Shown piece after piece: positions 53,313 through 61,265 of a stretch of 64,000 nt of DNA. Both the position numbers and the translations under genes were made by a program. Each line of letters opens with the position of its first letter. Position 1 is the stretch's first letter. The DNA comes from Globisporangium splendens (Eukaryota > Oomycota > Peronosporomycetes > Pythiales > Pythiaceae). The stretch is from assembly GCA_006386115.1 (NCBI GenBank), contig VFIW01000092.1, forward strand, positions 235,890 to 299,889, read 5' to 3'. The notes below the pieces were generated by a model. That model was not told the origin of the DNA. It saw only the letters and a list, made by a program, of their open reading frames with translations, and searched no databases.

Positions 53313-54911
53313 ATGTCCAAGGCAGCAGAAGTATCATTTCGGTTGCAGCCCGTTCCAGCCGACAAAAGCCAAGCCAAACCAAGTATCTCGAACTCTACAG
53401 ATTTCGACAGCGACGATTCCAGGGATGATTCTTCTTCAGGTAGCGAGTCAGAAGACCCAAGCGGCAGCGACAACAGCGAGGAAGAAGAAGAGCCAGGAGT
53501 CGTGGCAAAAATCTCCAATGCATTTAAAGCAAAGCAGCAGCGCTTACTCGACAAACGCCGCCACCCGGTCTTGGAATGGAAACAAGCTGCTCGTTGGAAT
53601 GAAGAGAATGATCGCGGTCTCGCACTTGCCGAAGAAAGTCGACGGCGCAAAGAAGAACGCGTAGCAGAAAAAGCCACCGTCCGGGAACGAAGAGTTAAGC
53701 GGAAAGCCCAACGAAAAATCAACAAACTGAAAGAAATAGAATACCGAGAGCTGTTGCAGAGCTATGACGATCGTCTGGTTCGAACTGAAAAGCGGACAGA
53801 GCTACTCACCAAGTTTTCCATCGAAAGTCGGGCTAAAGAAAAGAAGGATACTGCTGATCAATTTCTGGCTTGTCAGTTAGAACAAGAAAGACAAGCAGCG
53901 CAAAAGGTAATTTCTTGCGACGCTTGTGGTTTAATTTATCGTGTAAAGCTCCTCCAACTGATAAAATGTCCTCGTTGCTCATGCCAATAGATTAAAGACT
54001 TGCAAAATGAAGACCAGCTTCGACAATTAGAGGTATCACGCCACCTGCAGCATTCTATTGACACTGCCGACGAAATCGGGTGTCGGTCTGGCATTCTTCC
54101 GTCAATGAATGCACCAGCGCCAGTCGCACTGGATGAACAAGATGAGACGTCAAGCCTACTGATCCTTCGTGTGAACCCACCTGAAAGCACGCCACCACGG
54201 TCAGCCTCAACAACAGCGTTGCCGTCAGTTCAGAAGACTAATGGCGAGGCACCTTCAACTTCGGGAAATCAGAGAACAGGGAAGCGAGCAGCCCTCGTTC
54301 GAGTAGCATCAACAACGGTGGTTCCCAAGAGGTTGTTCTTCACCGCGAACCTCAAGCGGTTCAAGCACACCGAAGAAGTTCGTGGGGAATCGATTGGTGA
54401 CCGTGGCGGAGTCGAGTTAGCCCGATCTCTTTTGACTGGCGCATGCCCACGTGTAAAGCGTATTTATTTGGGCTGGAATCATATCAAGTACCCTGGGATT
54501 GCTGCGCTTGCAGATTGTTTTATTCGAGGCGCATGCGGGCAATTGCAGATTCTGGATCTCCGCTGCAACACCATCGATGCGAAAAGCTTCCAAGAGATCT
54601 TAAGCGTGCTTGAAAAAGGAGGTCTTCCTGAGCCTCTGGATTTGATTCTGCAAGGGAATGTCATCGGCGACGATGGAGCAAAAGCTATGGCTCATGCGAT
54701 GCTGAAAGGGACACTGCAGGCACTGCGACTCATTGACGTGAGGCAAAGCAAGATCCGAAACGCTGGTGTGCAGGCAATTTGGAATGTATTCGCGTCGCAA
54801 TGCTTCAAACGATATTGTCCGAAGCTGCAGCTTTTGGACATGCGACGCAATGATGCCAGTGGATCCTTAACGAGATCCTTCTGCCCATGCCTGCCATACT
54901 TGGAGTTCTAG
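53313..54911 (+). CDS. Leucine-rich-repeat (RNase-inhibitor type) protein with charged N-terminus
   Basis: Two exons, 53313-53908 and about 53992-54911, join at QK/IKDLQNED. The first half is acidic then highly charged helix (EEEEEPGVVAKISNAFKAKQQRLLDKRR), likely coiled coil. The second half has LRR units: RVKRIYLGWNHIKYPGIAALADCF, QLQILDLRCNTIDAKSFQEIL, PLDLILQGNVIGDDGAKAMAH and ALRLIDVRQSKIRNAGVQAIWN. The end (about 54865-54911) is less regular, and an alternative frame reads LNEILLPMP, so a small frame slip near the stop is possible. Role unknown; LRRs of this kind bind proteins. Confidence 0.75.
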
Positions 54912-54922
54912 GGCTATGCAAG

Positions 54923-55516
54923 CTATTCGTCAAGTCTACCCGTCCCTGGCTGCATGAACAATGCTGAGGCGTTCTTGATCTCTTGGGTCCTGTGGGAAAG
55001 AAAGCAATCCAACATAGCATCACTCTTCAAGCTCAGTGAACAACGTGCGGTGACCCACATGCTTCGAATGAGCAAATTGTGATTGATCGCTGACACAGAC
55101 TCTGGTAAGCGAAGTGTAGGCTGATCGATGCCCAGGTTTTTCAACGCTGTGTAGAAAAAGAAGACATGAGAAGAAGCTCACGAGAATGAAGCATAGATGT
55201 AGCCAACACACCTTGATCATATTGCTCAGGCGTGATGTATCCTCGCTCGGTGACATCGAATGCAGCAAACATGGCTTCCAGATCATGCTCTTCGAAGAAA
55301 GGAACCTGTACACGCCGCGGTGACAAGCAATCAATTCTTTATACGGCAAGAGCATGCACTCAGCGACCATGGATCAATTACGTGAGCTTGGGACTGCTTG
55401 GTGCGTTGGATCTCGGCGAGATGCTGAGCCAGGAACTGGCGTGGGTTCTCTGGCCGGTGGAACAGCAAGAGTGTGCCCATGCTTTCGAAGAGCTCCTTGA
55501 TCCCATGGATTTGCAT
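54923..55516 (-). CDS. EFCAB10-like protein (RII-alpha-like helix plus EF-hand remnant)
   Basis: Starts at the ATG at 55516 (MQIHGIKELFESMGTLLLFHRPENPRQFL), which matches the EFCAB10 dimerisation domain (YxxKHxIxELLxxLTSxLLxxRPxxPRxYL). Further exons give VPFFEEHDLEAMFAAFDVTERGYITPEQYDQ, an EF-hand-like helix-loop-helix, and LKNLGIDQPTLRLP. A last intron (54988-55067) precedes the end, LFMQPGTGRLDE. The family lies on ciliary axonemes. An N-terminal exon in another frame (MSAMMLQRKSTIRPKG from about 55602) may belong to the gene after a one-base shift near 55500-55535. It ends 11 bp from the converging LRR gene. Confidence 0.7.
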
Positions 55517-55821
55517 GCAGATCGGCGCGCACTTTGGGGTCTTTCATATTCAAGCCCTTCGGTCGGATCGTGCTCTTCCGCTGCAGCATCATTGCAGACA
55601 TTTTCGATCGCGCTTCCTTCTCAATCGTTGAGCTAGAGAAACGACTGATATTAGCGCCGAGCAAAGCTCACTGAACGGCCCTTCGCTGGTTATTATTCTT
55701 GGAAAAGGCGTGCGGCTTCGTTCGTTTCACTGCCAGCTGGCACAGCGTTGCTTGTGCTGTGTTTATTTCTTTATCAGTTCATTTTGATAATGTATGAGAG
55801 AGAGACAGACTGTTCCTCGCT

Positions 55822-56797
55822 CTATTGAGGAAACGGACTCTTGTCGTGATAGCACTGGTCGAACATCTTGTCCACCTCCGCGCGCGCCTGGTTCGGGAAC
55901 ATCGACTACCGCATACTTTGCGTTAGAAGGCATACACACGGAGAAATGCCCACACACGAGTCAACAAACGTACTTTGGTCGATCGCACCGCATGTTCTCG
56001 TACGCAGCGCGTATGCAGCCAACTGGAGCTTTTCCGGAAAAACTCGACGTCGGGCAGCATTGACGCCAGGATGTGCGCCTTCTGGTAGCACTCGGACTCG
56101 CGTGCCGAGCGGATCTCGCTGCATAATAGCACGCAATTGTCCACACGCATAAAGAAATGCATGCGATCAAAGCATGCACACGCACATATACACAATGCGC
56201 ACCTGCACGCCAAGAGATCGGACTTGGTGATGTCCATTTTGCGCACTGTAAACTGTGGAAGCGCATACCAAAGTTAGAGAACCGATAGTGCATCCAGCAG
56301 CATGCCACCAAGCCGATATACGCACATCGTAGGCGTGGATGAGCTCGTGCACCATGGTTTCCTCTACTTCGCGCGCCGAGTGCAGTCGGTTCGCGCAAAA
56401 CACGATCGTCGGTGGAGGTGCCGAGAAAAACGCGCGCGCTCGTCCTTCCGGTCCTGCAGCAAGCATTGAGTCCATCGCACGTAGACATGCCAATGCATTG
56501 CACATATGCACACACATACTACGCACCATCGTCTTTGCATTCGATGCAGACAAAGTCAATGGATTTCTTCTTCGCTGTCCCAGCAGCATCCCCTTGCTCC
56601 GCTTCCTCGACCAAGTGCTGCAAAAAGACACGAGCGCGCGTGACGCCATCAGCACCATTATCACAATATAAACTGTAGTATAATGATGCACGGCAGATGT
56701 GCGAGTGCCGCACCTTGTTGATGATGTCGACGATGAGCTTGGGGCGGCGCTGCTTGAGCGCAGCGTGCACGGCGTCGTCGCACTCGTGCACCTCCAT
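55822..56797 (-). CDS. ATP23: ATP23-type mitochondrial inner-membrane metallopeptidase
   Basis: Start MEVHECDDAVHAALKQRRPKLIVDIINK at 56797. Exons in between give TIVFCANRLHSAREVEETMVHELIHAYDV, where HELIH is the zinc-binding HExxH. The next exon, EIRSARESECYQKAHILASMLPDVEFFRKSSSWLHTRCVREHAVRS, and the last, SMFPNQARAEVDKMFDQCYHDKSPFPQ, follow the pattern of ATP23 (RAxxLSGxC, CVxRRAxxS, NPN, FDxCxNDTxPF). ATP23 processes Atp6 and helps assemble F1Fo ATPase in yeast. It uses conventional splice sites and shows no damage. It starts 139 bp from the divergent SDR gene. Confidence 0.88.
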
Positions 56798-56936
56798 GCT
56801 CGCTCGCTTTGTGCTCAATGCTGCTGCGAGGGATGTCGCACACACACAAAACGATGCGTTGCTACGACCTTCGCGCAACCTCCCATCGTCACACACCCTG
56901 TCCGTTTTGTGTCAGTCTGCCTAATCAAACTTGAAG

Positions 56937-58347
56937 ATGCGCTTCGACAATCGCGGTAAAAGGCGAGGCGTGTTCTCTGTATATGGAGAAGGCTTAATGC
57001 GCCTAATAGCGCTCTCTGTGTGATGCGACTGTAGTGGCGATTGTGACGGGCGCGGGCAACGGCCTCGGCCGCGCGTATGCCGCGTACCTCGGCGCGCGCG
57101 GCGCCAAGGTGCTTGTGAACGACACGGCGACGACGCTCTGCGAGAAGACCAACACGACGAGCTACGCCGCCGACAAAGTGGTTGCGCAGCTGGGCGGAAC
57201 GGAGCACGCGCTCGCGAACTATGACAGCGTCGTGGAAGGACGCAAACTCGTGGACGCCGCGATGAACAAGTGTACGGGACCAGAGCCGAGTTGATGATTG
57301 TAGAGGCATGAGATCTTCAAAGGTGACGCTGTTGCGACTCGTATGATGTTTGTGTTTACAGGGGGTCGCGTGGATATTGTTGTCAATAATGCTGGTACGA
57401 GTTGCATATAGAGAAACATGTGGACATGTAGCAGGGCTGCTTGGGCTGACATTGACGTCGTCTCTGTGTATGCTTGCAGGCATTGTGCGCGATACTTCCT
57501 TTGCAAGAATGAGTCAAGCGCAGTGGGATGCTGTGTGCAAGGTTCACCTCGAAGGCACCATGAGGTAATGTCATAATAGCGGCGCATGGGCTGCTTTTCC
57601 AATAATGTGTGCCATCATGTGCTGATATATTGCTTCGGCGGACAGCGTGACAAAGGCGTGTTGGGAGATTATGCGCGAGCAGAACTTTGGGCGGATCGTC
57701 AACATCTCGTCGGCGTCGGGGCTCTACGGGAACTTCGGCCAAGCGAACTACTCGGCTGCGAAGATGGGCATCGCGGGGCTCACGTTCACGCTGAGCAAGG
57801 AAGGTGCCAAGCGCAACGTGTTGTCGAATGTCGTGGCGCCACTCGCGGCCTCGCAGATGACTGACGGCATCGTCGAAGAAGAGCTCTTCAAGCTGCTCAA
57901 ACCAGAGCACGTGGCTCCCTTTGTCGCGTAAGCTTTTCTGTCATTATTGGCATGGTGATGCATGCAGGTCTCCTGGACTAAATATCTGCTTGTTTGTATG
58001 GCTTCTAGGTACCTCTGCCATGAGAGCTGCACGCGCAACGGGAACGTGTACGAAGTGGGGGCCGGTTGGGTGGCCAAAGTGCGCTGGGAGCGCTCTCGCG
58101 GTCTCGTGTTTCCTCCAAACGGCATGGAGCTCGACGACATTGCGGCGCAAATGGACGAAATCGAGGTGCGAGTGTATCCATTGTGTGGGTTTCATTTTAA
58201 AAATACTTGCGCAAGTTCAGCACATTCACTTTTGCGCCTGTCATCTTGTCGTCGTTGTTGCAGAACTTCAATGTGGAGCCCAAGAGCTACCCAAACAGCC
58301 TCCAGGACTCGCTCGACCATATCCGCAGCCTCTTCAAGTTAGGCTGA
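56937..58347 (+). CDS. Peroxisomal multifunctional-enzyme-type short-chain dehydrogenase
   Basis: Exon 1 (56937-56955) gives MRFDNR; exon 2 starts at 57035 and completes V in phase. Further exons are about 57361-57391, 57481-57564, 57645-57929, 58009-58164 and 58262-58347. The Rossmann motif is [23 protein letters not shown], then NNAG and the active site [21 protein letters not shown] (S-Y-K). The series [58 protein letters not shown] matches the (3R)-hydroxyacyl-CoA dehydrogenase domain of HSD17B4/MFE-2. The hydratase and SCP2 domains of MFE-2 are absent, so it is a stand-alone dehydrogenase of about 300 residues. The end, SLFKLG, is not a good peroxisomal signal. Confidence 0.85.
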
Positions 58348-58683
58348 AAGGGCATCACGGTGCGTGAAACCCACGCTTGTTTTAGTGAATATGCCGTTCT
58401 TACTGACAACGAAACAGCCATGGACGCCGTTTTGAATGCAACAGATCGATTTTGTCAGGCAACGATGCATCAAGAATTCGGTAAGAAAATGGTGCTGATC
58501 TTATCACTGATTACGATAAACCCCGATGAATAAAAAAAGATGTCAACCAAGCAGTACTCGGTCCACTCCTACAGGTCACTCAACCACAGCATAGCGGGCG
58601 CTTCTGTACTGGAGGTTGTCCTTAATAAAATAATGTTGGGTGTGGTGTTCATTGTCTGTGTGTGTGCGTGCTTCGCGCACGCT
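58348..58683. other. Intergenic region
   Basis: 336 bp between convergent genes; no gene seen. Probably the 3' UTRs of both. Confidence 0.4.
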
Positions 58684-58998
58684 TTACATCAACTTGGAGC
58701 TCGCGACGTCGAACGGGTTCTTGCTCTTCGCCGTCGTCTTCTTCGCGTCACTGCCCCCGAGCAGGTACTCGAGCGAGTACACGTCCTTCACGTCCTTCTC
58801 CGTCTTCTTCTTGTTCGCGGCGTTGGGCTTCAGTAGCGTGTTGCTCGACACCTCGAACGGGTTCTTGCCGCCGTTCAGGGTCGCGAGGTTGAACTTCTCC
58901 GCGAGCGACGCATCGGCGCTGCGGCGCAATGCGGCGGCTTCCGAGGCCACAGACGACGCGGCGCGGGTCACAGTCGGGTTCGAGAGCACGCGCTTCAT
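58684..58998 (-). CDS. Small protein with paired NPF motifs
   Basis: 104 codons, ATG 58996-58998 (MKRVLSNPTVTRAASSVASE). Two near-repeated segments, GGKNPFEVSSNTLL and KSKNPFDVASSKL, contain NPF, which is the ligand of EH domains in endocytic adaptors. A charged segment NKKKTEKDVKDVYSLEYLLGG lies between. No TM or signal. The two NPF copies and regular base use argue for a real gene, but I recognise no family. Confidence 0.55.
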   Translation of the reverse strand: MKRVLSNPTVTRAASSVASEAAALRRSADASLAEKFNLATLNGGKNPFEVSSNTLLKPNAANKKKTEKDVKDVYSLEYLLGGSDAKKTTAKSKNPFDVASSKLM

Positions 58999-61265
58999 AC
59001 TGGGAGGGAGTGACTGGTCTTCTTGAGAATGCGGCTTGCGCTCTGCGCTGGAAATTGGGGAATGAAAGAAGAGTGCGAAGAAGAAACATGGAGAACACTG
59101 ATCAGAGAGGCATGAATCGTCGAGATCAGTTAAAGCAATATCTTGGTGGGAGAGTTGGCTTGAAACGGTACTTCAACTTCGATCTGTATACTGCATTGAA
59201 GTGAAAGTACTGAAATATAGTAAGATTTAAAAATCCTTTTGGGGAAACTTGCGATGGCTTTTCTTCGTGCTCTTGCCTGGCAACTGATAGCCTGTGTAAT
59301 ACGATATGCAATCGTCAATGGGGTTGAAAATGGTATCGATGTGTTGCGGATTGTATTGATCGACATTCTCATTACCTGTGTAAATCAGTATCCTCTAGAA
59401 ATTGTCTTCAACGATTCCAAATAGTCCCGTTGCGCGTGTTCTCTTGCATGTTAAAAAAACGACCAGTCGAGAAATCACTGTTGAGTATATGTCACAAGGC
59501 AGTGCAACTTGCCAAGAAACGGATGGTGTGTGAGCTTCTTGCAGACGAGAGGTTGGTTCACTTGAACTTTCACTTCTGTAAACGACTACATTCCCATCCC
59601 TCTTCACGAGCACCAGACAGAGCGAAATGAGGTGTCTAAACAGGCTCAGGCTAGCCCAGAGTGTCAAAATGACTACATGTCAGAAATTGAACTCTGGTAA
59701 TTGGTTTTCATCGCTTGCCAGCCTCTAGGATCCATTGCCATTCTTTTGTTGAACCCTGATCGAGTCGTGCGTGAATGTCGCTTGGAGTAGTGATTATTGG
59801 ACAGCCACTCGCATGCATGCACTGTGTCCATCGCTTGCTTGATCTGCGCGTGTTGTTGCGCGCTGTTCGTCTACCATTGGTTCCCACACTCCCATTCGCT
59901 GTCTGTTGCTCAAACGGTGCGCTTGCATGGTGTACCACGCCTTCCAAACCACAGGAATGAAGACTCCAAGTCATGCTGCTTGAAGGAGCAGATGGACCCG
60001 ATATAAAGAGGTTGCTTTCGCTGGCAGTTTCATTTGGGTTCAAATGGGTTCGCTGCACCCGTTTTACAGAGGTTTAAGATGTGCAATCAGATGCGGACTT
60101 TACCGACAGCATGCTTTCCCGTGAAGGAGCACTACACTCTTCTTATTAGTGCGCCGTCGATTTCCCACCCACAGAAAACGCTTCGCAGGTCACTCTCATT
60201 CGTCAGTGCATGTGCACCGAGTGCGCTCTAGGCGGCCACTTTATAGCCTCTGTGTGTGCCCATGCAAGTGTATGAGTATGGACAGCCATCACTTTCTGTG
60301 CATCCACACGTGGAGAGCACCGCGGCTGCCCAATTTCATCCTATGAGGCATCCAGTCTAAAACCGTGTCGCTAGTGACAGCAATATCCCTTTTTGTTTTC
60401 AACTCGCAAGCGACAAAAGAGAAATGGTGAAAGCGATGCAGATGCGCGAGTCAACCGCGCTGCTCTTCGGCACTATAATATATAGTGACGCGCATGTTCA
60501 CAAAAGTGCTGCAAACTCAGTGCTGCGCGGGTACGATGGATGACACTGGCAGTACGCAGCGCCTACTACTGCGCACAGGTACTAGGATGAATACCGGAAG
60601 CAGCACAGAGATACAGTCGGCTTAGTCGAGAAGCAAGCGATTTGTTTGCCACAAGACCCATATCCGCCGACACACAACGACGACCTTGAATGGCTGATGA
60701 AAACCATTCGAGGAGCGCACTTGCGTGGTTCTCCGCATTAATGCGTAAATCATATTCCTGTGGCGGCGTTGCCCTTTTGGAGCTAACTACTGACAATGTT
60801 ATCGATGCGGCATGCTTCAGACCATTGCATTTGCGGATCCATGGCATGCACTCACAGACATTGTGACTTCAACTTGAGCAGGTGCAATTTCGACTGTCGA
60901 CTTAGTGCTCATCGTCTACTTTAGATGTTGAACCGGTCCACCAGACATCGTTAACCGGTTCAAGCGTTGTTCTGATTTGTTTTCTTTTTTTTGGGCGATA
61001 CCACGACCATCATTCTGCGTAACTCCTGACACACTCAACACAAATGAGGTGGCCATCATCACGCAAACAAACACGTCAGACTTGCGCAGCATACTGAAAA
61101 CAAGTCAGGAGGATCGCTCGATTGGCTCTCCGCCATCCCCCAGGCTCCCTCCCTTGCCCTGCGTCCACAGACTAACGCGCTCATTTCCCGTTCTTCTCGG
61201 CAGAGCAGCGACCTTCAGGATCCCGTCATTGACACGCGAAAGAATCGAGGAAACTTCAAACCACG
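58999..61265. other. Large intergenic region with an M13-gene 5' relic
   Basis: 2.27 kb between the small NPF protein and the M13 peptidase. Open frames are short and random. A 50-bp stretch at 60424 copies the start of the M13 gene (see findings). Nothing else is seen. Confidence 0.5.
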
